This document shows, in pieces, positions 39,525-45,210 of a DNA stretch of 45,210 nt. The DNA is taken from positions 1 through 45,210 of IMG/VR virus record IMGVR_UViG_3300050138_000206. The stretch is one strand, 5' to 3'. Each line of letters opens with the position of its first letter. The stretch's first letter is position 1. Made by a program: the position numbers and the translations under genes. Under the pieces are notes generated by a model. The model had not been told where the DNA came from. It saw nothing but the letters and a program-made list of their open reading frames with translations, and searched no databases. This DNA is from a virus.

Positions 39525-40305
39525 ACGGACCTCGAACGATGGCGCCAGCCGTCGGGGCAACGACGCGTGGCGACGGCATCGTGGGTGCGGGGAAGAGCGC
39601 GCGGATCTGCTCGAGGGTCCACGCTTTGTATGCGTCGGTCATGGTGTCCGTCAGCGAATCGGCGCGCGCGCGGTGCATGTACACGGCGTGCGGCATGGAC
39701 TGCGGCCGCGTGTAGTGGCCGATCACACCAGCGGCTTCAGCTTTCGCCGCGAAGTGCCAGTCCTCGTTGCCGCCTGTGAAGCGTTCGTCGAACCCCTGCA
39801 GGCGATCCCAGATGGCGCGCCGCCAAACCGCGCAGCCCGGAATGGGGTTCCGCTCGAGCACGGCGCCCGGCCGCCACGGACCGGGGAACCACTCGCACGT
39901 CCGCGTCCCGAACTCTTTGACGCGTGGGTAGGCGCACGGCGCAGCTGGCACCGATGCCAGTACACTCACCATGAGGGCGACGTAGTTCGCCGACAGCATG
40001 TCATCGGCGGCGAGACAGGCGACGAGCGCGGGCGGGTCGGCGTGCGTCGCGAGCATGGCCATCCCGAAGTTGACGGCCGGTGCGAGTCCGTGGTGCGTGG
40101 GGCGCACGAGCATCACCCGATGCGGCGCGCGGCGGCGATCGTCGATCCACCGCGCGACACGGTCCCCGGTGCCATCGGTCGAGCCGTCGTCGACGACGAC
40201 CGCCACCCACTCCGGGGACGACTGCCCCCGGAGTGAGTCCAGCGCATCGGCGACCCACCGCACCGCATTGTACGCGGGGACGACGAAGCCGATGCGGTCG
40301 GTCAC
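39514..40305 (-). CDS. GT2-type glycosyltransferase (263 aa)
   Basis: A GT-A-fold, family 2 enzyme. It begins RIGFVVPAYNAVRWVADALD, then VAVVVDDGSTDGTGD (nucleotide binding) and LVACLAADDMLSANYV (the DxD-like metal site). GNEDWHFAAKAEAAG holds the probable catalytic ED. It would transfer a sugar from a nucleotide sugar to an unknown acceptor, which in phages may be DNA, host surface or virion protein. GTG 40305 overlaps the previous stop (GTGA), so I prefer it to ATG 40317. Confidence 0.8.
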   Translation of the reverse strand: MTDRIGFVVPAYNAVRWVADALDSLRGQSSPEWVAVVVDDGSTDGTGDRVARWIDDRRRAPHRVMLVRPTHHGLAPAVNFGMAMLATHADPPALVACLAADDMLSANYVALMVSVLASVPAAPCAYPRVKEFGTRTCEWFPGPWRPGAVLERNPIPGCAVWRRAIWDRLQGFDERFTGGNEDWHFAAKAEAAGVIGHYTRPQSMPHAVYMHRARADSLTDTMTDAYKAWTLEQIRALFPAPTMPSPRVVAPTAGAIVRGPYEL

Positions 40306-40466
40306 GTCGAGCCCCATGCCGCGACGCCGGCGGCGAACAGCGCCTCGACATCGGCGAGGATCTCGGCCACCGAGCGATAGGCATCGTTCGCGCCGCTGGC
40401 CGTTTCCAATCGGTCGGCCGCCATGAGGATCGCGGCCATGAGCTGCTTGATTTGCGCGTCGGTCAT
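40302..40466 (-). CDS. Small hypothetical protein (54 aa)
   Basis: A mostly helical, Ala-rich protein (DAQIKQLMAAILMAADRLET, then SVAEILADVEALFAAGVAAW) with no strong membrane span. It follows the membrane-protein gene by one base and overlaps the start of the GT2 gene. No family is recognised; it could be a small partner of its neighbours. Confidence 0.5.
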   Translation of the reverse strand: MTDAQIKQLMAAILMAADRLETASGANDAYRSVAEILADVEALFAAGVAAWGST

Positions 40467-40467
40467 C

Positions 40468-40857
40468 TTAGGCCGTCCCTCGGCCCGTATTCACTGCCCG
40501 ATCGGCGCGCCCCCACTCCCATAAGCGCATCGCCGCGCCGACCAGTACTAGGGCAAATCCGACGATGGTGAAGGTGCCGGTGATCACGTGTGCCACGCCG
40601 CTCGGCGAACCCAGGTACCGCCACAGGTGTACCGCGACGAACCCATACCCCACCCCCAGCATCATCACCGGGCGCCCCACCACCAGCCAACTGCGCGCAG
40701 GGCCGAGCGCCCGATATGCCCATCCCCACCCCAAGGCGATATACACGACGCCACACACCATCAGCCCGATATCGAGTCCCGGCGAGGGCGCCAGATTGAG
40801 CACGCTGGTCGCGATCGGCGGCAGCGCGAACAGCGCCACGAGTAGGAGCACGCTCAT
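40468..40857 (-). CDS. Multi-span membrane protein (129 aa)
   Basis: ATG 40857 overlaps the preceding stop (ATGA). About four hydrophobic spans are visible: SVLLLVALFALPPIATSVL, LMVCGVVYIALGWGWAYRAL, VVGRPVMMLGVGYGFVAVH and VITGTFTIVGFALVLVGAAM. It lies in the early/middle region, well apart from the lysis genes, so a role in superinfection exclusion or membrane remodelling is possible. A competing frame on the same strand has a poor composition and was not accepted. Confidence 0.65.
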   Translation of the reverse strand: MSVLLLVALFALPPIATSVLNLAPSPGLDIGLMVCGVVYIALGWGWAYRALGPARSWLVVGRPVMMLGVGYGFVAVHLWRYLGSPSGVAHVITGTFTIVGFALVLVGAAMRLWEWGRADRAVNTGRGTA

Positions 40858-41087
40858 CGGGACCTCCGAATACGCTTGCGCACCCACACGACCGGCGGCA
40901 CGACCGCCCACATGTTACCGCCGCCATCTCCACCCAGGCCGCACTTTATCAGCGCCATAAACGCGGCCAAGTTGACGCCCGTGAGCCCGATGTCGGCTGC
41001 CCACGAATACCCTTCCGTCGCCATGCCAAGCAGCAGCGACGCCGCAAAGCCCGTCCCTTCCGGGCTACACCCCATGCCCTGAATCAT
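40854..41087 (-). CDS. Small membrane protein (77 aa)
   Basis: The ATG at 41087 has GGAG nine bases upstream. Hydrophobic stretches (GTGFAASLLLGMATEG, GLTGVNLAAFMALIKCGLGG, WAVVPPVVWV) suggest two to three membrane passages, with a basic C-terminus (RKRIRRSR) in the cytoplasm. It probably works with the four-span protein next to it. Function unknown. Confidence 0.55.
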   Translation of the reverse strand: MIQGMGCSPEGTGFAASLLLGMATEGYSWAADIGLTGVNLAAFMALIKCGLGGDGGGNMWAVVPPVVWVRKRIRRSR

Positions 41088-41091
41088 TGTG

Positions 41092-41190
41092 CTATTCTCC
41101 GGCTTGCCAAGGGGAGCCGTCGCGTGCAGACACACGCGTCGACCGTTCGGCGGGCAAGTCGCCGCCGAGCTCTCCTGCTGTGTTCGTCAT
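41092..41190 (-). CDS. Tiny hypothetical protein (32 aa)
   Basis: A 32-codon frame between two genes. Its ATG overlaps the upstream stop (ATGA) and its TAG falls four bases before the next start. The peptide is polar (TNTAGELGGDLPAERSTRVS). Without it the operon would have a 100-base gap, which is out of character, so it may be real. Confidence 0.4.
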   Translation of the reverse strand: MTNTAGELGGDLPAERSTRVSARDGSPWQAGE

Positions 41191-41363
41191 TCTGGGTCTC
41201 CGAGGTGCCACGGCGGCACGTCATGGTCGAGGTCGTCATGAGCTTCTGAGGCGAGTGCGAACATCCGTTTGGCCTTCATGACGCACAGCTCCTCGCTCGG
41301 ACGGGTCGTGGCCGTGATTATGAGCATCACAGCCATGATCGCGATGCACTGCTGGTCAGTCAT
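41187..41363 (-). CDS. Small hypothetical protein (58 aa)
   Basis: The start at 41363 overlaps the end of the replication ATPase gene by eight bases. An N-terminal hydrophobic stretch (CIAIMAVMLIITATT) is followed by an acidic, polar half (HDDLDHDVPPWHLGDPE). The stretch may be a membrane anchor. No family is recognised. Confidence 0.5.
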   Translation of the reverse strand: MTDQQCIAIMAVMLIITATTRPSEELCVMKAKRMFALASEAHDDLDHDVPPWHLGDPE

Positions 41364-42507
41364 CGTCCTGCTCCCACGCCTCGCCACGGTCGAGGTCGTG
41401 CAGTTCTCCTTGGGATGGTCGGTCATCACGGTTCAGCGGTTCCGGTTCTACAACGGTTCTCTCCCCTTTAGGGGAGAACCGTTGGGAACCGCTGGAACCG
41501 TTGACCATCCCTGCGGTTCCGAACAGTTCTGGAACTACGGCACCGTTCGGAACCGTTCTATCGGGCACAACCCAGATGGGGCGTCCCGCCCGGTTCGAAA
41601 TGTCCTGGATGCGGCCAGCACGAGCGTGCTCATGTAGGAGCACGAGGACAACAGATTTGCCGATCTTGAGCGCCTTGCCGATCTTCTGTGCGTTGCTACA
41701 GCCGGGGTTGTTGAGCACGTAATTGAGTAGGGCATCGGCCTGCCGGATGACCGTCGGCACGGTCGCCATCGGCGCCTCGGCGAGCACGAACTGCCGGTCG
41801 ACCGAGCGCAGCGCGAACGACTGGACGGGAATTCGGCCGCGGGCCCGCACGTCGACGACGCCCTCCTCGCCGGGCCGCGCCGTCATGTTGAGGACCACAT
41901 CGCACGTCGCGGCGATGGCGCCAGAGCCTCGCTCCCGCGGGCTCTCAGATTTCGTGTGGTGATGGTTCAGGACAATGGCGGGGCCCCCGCGCGCGGTTTC
42001 GAGGAGCACATGCAGCACGCGCGTCATCTCCGTCTCATCCCGTTCTGACTCGATGTCGAGCGCGTACCCAAACGCCGCCAAGGTGTCGACGACGATGAGT
42101 GCCCAATCCTGGGCCGCCTCGAGCGCGCGCTGGAATCCGTCGAGCCCTTGGATCTGGTGCACGAGGAAGATCCGCTCGTCGGTCGGCCGATAACCCATCT
42201 CCACCATCGGCCGCCACATGTCCGCCAGCGACTCCTCGAGCCCGAACCAACACACGCGACCCGGCGAGTCCTCGTTCAGCTGCTGACCGAGGAACCGGCT
42301 GCCCGTCGCGACGGCGATCGCCGCTTGCCGAAGGAGCGTCGACTTGCCGACCTTGTCTGGGCCAGCGAGCTCCGTCAGCCGCTGGCGCCACGCGAGGTAC
42401 GGCACGAGCGGCGTCGGTGGCACCAAGAGGTCGGGGTTCAGCATCAAGGCGACGTCCCAACTCCCGCCGTACGGCGGCGGGCGGACAGCGCGCGCCATCT
42501 CAGGCAT
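41356..42507 (-). CDS. AAA_25/RepA-like replication ATPase (383 aa)
   Basis: A RecA-fold hexameric-type ATPase. Walker A is GPDKVGKS at 49-56, Walker B is WALIVVDTLAAFG, and a sensor His stretch is in IVLNHHHTKSESPRERGS. The pattern matches AAA_25 proteins (RepA/RSF1010-type helicases and phage replicative helicase or loader proteins). A C-terminal winged-helix-like segment (ALLNYVLNNPGCSNAQKIGK) may bind DNA. The start at 42507 overlaps the upstream stop by eight bases. With no polymerase or primase in the window, it is the best candidate for the replication protein and would recruit host enzymes. Confidence 0.8.
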   Translation of the reverse strand: MPEMARAVRPPPYGGSWDVALMLNPDLLVPPTPLVPYLAWRQRLTELAGPDKVGKSTLLRQAAIAVATGSRFLGQQLNEDSPGRVCWFGLEESLADMWRPMVEMGYRPTDERIFLVHQIQGLDGFQRALEAAQDWALIVVDTLAAFGYALDIESERDETEMTRVLHVLLETARGGPAIVLNHHHTKSESPRERGSGAIAATCDVVLNMTARPGEEGVVDVRARGRIPVQSFALRSVDRQFVLAEAPMATVPTVIRQADALLNYVLNNPGCSNAQKIGKALKIGKSVVLVLLHEHARAGRIQDISNRAGRPIWVVPDRTVPNGAVVPELFGTAGMVNGSSGSQRFSPKGERTVVEPEPLNRDDRPSQGELHDLDRGEAWEQDDD

Positions 42508-42778
42508 CGGGACACGACTCTCCCTGCGAGGCGCGGAAGCGTTGGCGACACCTGGGATCGTCGAGTGGCCCGCGATAGAGCTGACACCACCGGACCCACG
42601 CGTCGCCGCTCGCCGTGTCCCTGGCGAGGAGCCGCTCCGTCTCGGCCGCGGCCCACTTGACGAACTCGTACCAGTCCGCTGGCACCCGATCACCGGAATC
42701 GGTGACCACGACCTCGTCCTGCGCGAGCGCGGGGTGAGGCGCCGAACGACGGAATCCGTGCCGCCTGGAGCGTGGCAT
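42500..42778 (-). CDS. Hypothetical protein (92 aa)
   Basis: The ATG at 42778 has GGAG ten bases upstream; a GTG at 42787 is too close to it. The protein has a basic N-terminus (MPRSRRHGFRRS) and a helical Trp-rich middle (DWYEFVKWAAAETERLLARD). It may be a small DNA-binding partner of the adjacent AAA_25 ATPase. It is the first gene after the attachment region. Confidence 0.5.
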   Translation of the reverse strand: MPRSRRHGFRRSAPHPALAQDEVVVTDSGDRVPADWYEFVKWAAAETERLLARDTASGDAWVRWCQLYRGPLDDPRCRQRFRASQGESCPDA

Positions 42779-42838
42779 CAGATCCACGCTCCGGTTGCGG
42801 TTCTATGTGCAGATTCTAGGTTTATGGGGGTCAATGCG

Positions 42839-42938
42839 CCCCCGAGGAGAAGACTCGACCCCGCATTCCACGGCCATAACCACTACAATAGATGTCGTGG
42901 TAGGCCGGGTCGGGGGTTCGAGTCCCTCCTCGGGAGCT
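42839..42938. other. Probable attP: tRNA 3'-end-like sequence in a large imperfect palindrome
   Basis: The gap next to the integrase holds a good match to a tRNA 3' half on the plus strand. It has a T-arm GGGGG-TTCGAGT-CCCTC and a 3' acceptor strand CTCGGGA (42912-42935). No D-arm or anticodon arm precedes it, as expected for an attP carrying only the 3' part of a target tRNA gene. The upstream arm (42841-42862) is its near inverse complement: CCCGAGGAG and CTCCTCGGG pair perfectly, as do ACTCGA and TCGAGT. Inner repeats (GGCC; ACCAC/GTGGT) extend the stem. It could also serve as an origin or recombination site. Confidence 0.65.
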
Positions 42939-42973
42939 ACCTTGACTCGTTGGATTGGCAGTTAACGCGGCTT

Positions 42974-44134
42974 TCACGCGTCGCCCTCCGATGTCGGTTG
43001 CGGTTCAGTTGCACTGTCGGGCCCAGACAAGAGGTCAGCGACCCCTTTGAGCCGGTCGCCCCGGTCCTTCATATACTTCTCGGCCTCGCGAATTCCGTCG
43101 CCGATCCAGGCCATCGCGAGCCGCACATCGCCGCCGGTCGCATCCACCACATCGCCCACCACACCGCGCCGGAATCGGTGCATCGCATTCATGTGCACGT
43201 GCGCCACGCCGGCGCGTTGCTCCGCCTCGAGTAGCATCTTTCGCACGGTGTCGTAGTGGATCGGCCGGCCCGCGGTCCGAGCCTTGGGTGAGAAGAACAC
43301 CCATTGCTGCGCATCCTTCGCGCGCTGCTTCCAGATCACGGCGACGTCGAAGGCCAGCTGCACCTGACGCGGTACAGGTTGGACGCGCTCCTTGCCGACC
43401 TTGTCCCACCGCGCGCGCCAGCGAATAGCGTCGCCGTCGTAGTCGTCCCACTGGAGATGCAGGATCGCATTCGTCCGGCCGCCCGTGTAGTGCGCGATCA
43501 CGCAGAACGCCCAGGCGCGCCATTGCCGGCTGCTCTTAGGGTTCAACGCGCCGATGATCTTGAGCGCGTCGGCTGACCGGTACTCGGCGGTCTCTTGTCT
43601 TTTCTCTTCCTTCGCCGCCTTCACCTGGTAGTCCAGGATCCGCGTTGGTGGCACGAGCTCACGATCGACCCCGAACCGATAGACGCGCTTCACGAGCTCG
43701 ACGTGCTTCCGGATCTGCGAGATGGCGATCCCTATCTTCCGGAGCTCCTTCCGGAATTCATCGAGCGTCTCACGCGTCACGAGCTCCGCCTTGGCGGTGA
43801 TGCCGGCGTAGAGTGCCCATCGGCGCCAGTGGCGCGCGTAGTTGATCCTCGTCTTCGGTCGGAGCGCTTCCCACTCGGCATCCATGTACCGAGCCCAGAG
43901 TCCCTCGAGCGTGATCGGCGGTGGCTTGGGTGGTGAGCGGAGGGCCACCGCTAGCGTCTCCGCGAACGCTTTCGCCTCGCGCCGGCCTTCGGGTGCATCG
44001 GGGTAGGACCGCGTGACCAGCTTGCCCTTCACGCGCCACTGGACGCGCGTGTAGCGAGCGGTCGGCGTCTGCTCCGTAAAGACGGTGACGGAGTGGGGAC
44101 GCATACCAAATCGGCCCAGATGCTTCCGCGTCAC
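42974..44134 (-). CDS. int: Tyrosine recombinase (phage integrase)
   Basis: A 386-residue integrase. Residues ~1-70 form an arm-binding type N-domain with a three-strand pattern (YTRVQWRVKGKLVTRSYP), and ~72-165 a SAM-like core-binding domain. In the catalytic domain Arg220 (YTGGRTNAILHL), a Lys near 246, His319/Arg322 (HRFR) and Tyr354 (EKYMK) are visible. IGD (344-346) replaces the usual LGH, so the second His is Asp. GTG 44134 overlaps the preceding stop (GTGA). The gene reads toward the attachment region, which lies just past its stop, and is part of the same minus-strand operon as the lytic genes. Confidence 0.9.
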   Translation of the reverse strand: MTRKHLGRFGMRPHSVTVFTEQTPTARYTRVQWRVKGKLVTRSYPDAPEGRREAKAFAETLAVALRSPPKPPPITLEGLWARYMDAEWEALRPKTRINYARHWRRWALYAGITAKAELVTRETLDEFRKELRKIGIAISQIRKHVELVKRVYRFGVDRELVPPTRILDYQVKAAKEEKRQETAEYRSADALKIIGALNPKSSRQWRAWAFCVIAHYTGGRTNAILHLQWDDYDGDAIRWRARWDKVGKERVQPVPRQVQLAFDVAVIWKQRAKDAQQWVFFSPKARTAGRPIHYDTVRKMLLEAEQRAGVAHVHMNAMHRFRRGVVGDVVDATGGDVRLAMAWIGDGIREAEKYMKDRGDRLKGVADLLSGPDSATEPQPTSEGDA

Positions 44135-44331
44135 GTGGACGCCTCGAGCGCCTTCCGATGCTTCGCGCTGTCTCGGTGCCGCAGAATTGCTCGAGCCATG
44201 GCCTGTGGAGGAGAGAGCCAGGTCAATGACTGTCCGCACTCAAAGCAGATCCAGTGGGATTCCCGCGGGTAGCCGTATGGGTCGTACCGCCCGCTGTCGC
44301 GCAGCTGCTGGGCGATTTGGTCGACGGTCAT
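44131..44331 (-). CDS. Small zinc-finger-like protein, possible excisionase/regulator (66 aa)
   Basis: The ATG at 44331 overlaps the preceding stop (ATGA). It shows WICFECGQSLTW, then RAILRHRDSAKH, a C-x2-C...H-x6-H arrangement that could bind zinc. Immediately upstream of the integrase is a common place for an excisionase or directionality factor, but the sequence does not resemble known Xis proteins. Treat that role as speculative. Confidence 0.55.
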   Translation of the reverse strand: MTVDQIAQQLRDSGRYDPYGYPRESHWICFECGQSLTWLSPPQAMARAILRHRDSAKHRKALEAST

Positions 44332-44672
44332 GCAGCTGACTCCTTTGCCGCCGCGCGCGCGGCGCCACGGGCCGCGTCCAGATTGGCACGCTGGGGCACG
44401 ACACAGCGCCGGTAGCGCCGGCGCCGGCCATCGATGCGCGCGTTGTCCTCGCTCTCCCAGCTCGAGAATCGCGTGCGGAAGTAGCCGCGCGATCGGCCAG
44501 AGCGGAGCATGGCCTCGTCCTCGGAGAGCCAATCGAGATACGCCGATGCTGACGTACGGACATCGGCGACGAGCTGCTCAATGTGATCGGCCTCACGACC
44601 GTGGCCACGTGCGCGGAGCACCGCGGCCTGGCCAGACCAGTCGGCGAGCACCTGGCTGAGGTCAGTGGTCAC
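44328..44672 (-). CDS. Hypothetical protein, basic C-terminus (114 aa)
   Basis: The GTG at 44672 fits the operon; a longer frame would overlap the small membrane gene. The first half is helical (LSQVLADWSGQAAVLRARG, ADHIEQLVADVRTSASAYLD). The second half is strongly basic (MLRSGRSRGYFRTRFSSW, IDGRRRRYRRCVVPQ), suggesting DNA or RNA binding. It might act with the integrase or in early regulation. No family is recognised. Confidence 0.55.
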   Translation of the reverse strand: MTTDLSQVLADWSGQAAVLRARGHGREADHIEQLVADVRTSASAYLDWLSEDEAMLRSGRSRGYFRTRFSSWESEDNARIDGRRRRYRRCVVPQRANLDAARGAARAAAKESAA

Positions 44673-44676
44673 CGTC

Positions 44677-44781
44677 TCATACGTCGCGGTCGTCCGCGCG
44701 GCCAGCCACGAACAGCGCCGCACACACGACTACGGTGGCCAGGATCACGACTGCGACACCAAAGAACAGGAGCGTTCGCAT
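44677..44781 (-). CDS. Small single-span membrane protein (34 aa)
   Basis: MRTLLFFGVAVVILATVVVC and the following ALFVAG make one long hydrophobic span, ending in a charged tail (RADDRDV). TAATG joins it to the upstream gene. It is one of several tiny membrane proteins in the early part of the operon. Function unknown. Confidence 0.55.
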   Translation of the reverse strand: MRTLLFFGVAVVILATVVVCAALFVAGRADDRDV

Positions 44782-45095
44782 TATCTCGTCGGCTGCTGCG
44801 CGCGGGCCACGGCCAAGCTGGACGTCAGCACGGACGTCTCGAGTGCGACGATGTACTGCGCGCGTGCGAGGTCGCCCTGCTCGGCGCCGATGCCGTGGCG
44901 CCGCTGCAGGAAGTTCAGGCCGCCGACCAGCAGCTTGGCGATTAGGAGCAGCGGGCGCTTGTAGATCGCCTTCCAGCCGTGATGGGCATCGCTGGCCCGC
45001 TGGACGCGCGCACTGATCGTCTCGCCAGGATTCCCGTCGGTTGCGGCGTTCCACCAGATGTCGGTGGCGAGCAGCAGTTTCACGGCGTACGTCAT
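44781..45095 (-). CDS. Hypothetical protein (104 aa)
   Basis: Contains MTYAVKLLLATDIWWNAATD, then HGWKAIYKRPLLLIAKLLVG and a helical C-terminus (GDLARAQYIVALETSVLTSS). It is mostly helical and weakly hydrophobic in the middle, but probably soluble. Its ATG overlaps the stop of the partial gene at the right edge. No family is recognised. Confidence 0.55.
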   Translation of the reverse strand: MTYAVKLLLATDIWWNAATDGNPGETISARVQRASDAHHGWKAIYKRPLLLIAKLLVGGLNFLQRRHGIGAEQGDLARAQYIVALETSVLTSSLAVARAQQPTR

Positions 45096-45210
45096 CGGCC
45101 GAGCAGCTGCGCGATGCGCTCAGGGATCGTTGGCAGGTCCTCGTGATGCAACGCGATCATCCGCTCGACCAGCTCGAGCGCTGACTGCTGGAGCGCTTCG
45201 ACCGTAGGTC
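45092..45210 (-). CDS. C-terminal fragment of a gene entering from the right edge
   Basis: The last 38 or so codons of a minus-strand gene end PTVEALQQSALELVERMIAL then HHEDLPTIPERIAQLLGR and stop. As I recall, proteins of the family starting at 743 end in just this way after their Ala-rich repeats ('...LQxSAL-LxxRMI'). This is therefore probably the missing end of that gene, which makes the window circular. Joined directly the frames differ by one base. Removing one C from the eight-C run at 23-30 restores a single 286-residue frame. Confidence 0.65.
   Translation of the reverse strand, partial: PTVEALQQSALELVERMIALHHEDLPTIPERIAQLLGR

Noticed and set aside
40463-40933. Alternative minus-strand frame (156 codons) over the four-span membrane gene
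   Set aside because: It is Arg/Gly-rich without structure, while the other frame gives regular hydrophobic spans and fits the ATGA junctions.
42839-42938. A complete tRNA gene beside the integrase
   Set aside because: The T-arm and 3' acceptor strand are convincing, but no D-arm or proper anticodon arm can be fitted upstream. The 5' region instead mirrors the 3' end. It is better read as an attP fragment.

Overview
The window is a temperate, tailed (siphovirus-type) bacteriophage genome of high GC content. It carries HK97-type head genes, a tape measure with frameshifted tail chaperones, a lysis block, a tyrosine integrase beside a tRNA-3'-end-like sequence, and a repressor/operator region. 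No bacterial housekeeping gene is visible. The host is unknown. The many bacterial Ig-like (BID_2-type) repeats and the style of the one secreted protein would suit a high-GC soil or environmental bacterium such as a gemmatimonadote, but that is a weak guess.

The two ends of the window appear to belong to one gene. A minus-strand gene runs off the left edge through a tetrapeptide repeat array, and its probable C-terminus enters from the right edge. The window is therefore probably a complete, circular or circularly permuted genome opened inside a low-complexity repeat. Read as a circle, almost everything is on the minus strand and forms one long chain of genes whose stop and start codons overlap (ATGA, GTGA, TGATG).

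The chain starts at a divergent, AT-rich switch (about 4255-4368). Here a plus-strand promoter for an XRE-type repressor faces a minus-strand promoter, and both overlap one 19-bp palindrome. From the switch leftward come early genes: a Phd-like protein, small unknowns, HNH nucleases, a Sak4/RecA-like ATPase and the repeat protein. The chain then re-enters at the right end with small early genes and a tyrosine integrase (42974-44134). Next is a tRNA-like, strongly palindromic attachment region (42839-42938), then an AAA_25-type replication ATPase, membrane proteins, a GT2 glycosyltransferase, an HNH nuclease and a VRR-NUC nuclease. Packaging and head genes follow (TerS, TerL, portal-MuF fusion, protease, capsid), with a GT4 glycosyltransferase directly after the capsid gene. 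Connector genes, a collagen-like fibre, tail genes with a -1 frameshift and the tape measure come next. Three large Ig-rich adhesion/tip proteins follow, including a 1955-residue protein with alginate-lyase-like and GH10-like modules. Lysis genes close the chain near 5446.

The plus-strand genes are the repressor, a secreted protein (5022-5459) that may be a lysogenic-conversion gene, and one HNH nuclease (22629-23027) set into the tail operon. A perfect 16-bp parS-type ParB site lies upstream of the secreted protein, with no parA or parB gene in the window. No gene-free stretch exceeds 200 bases.
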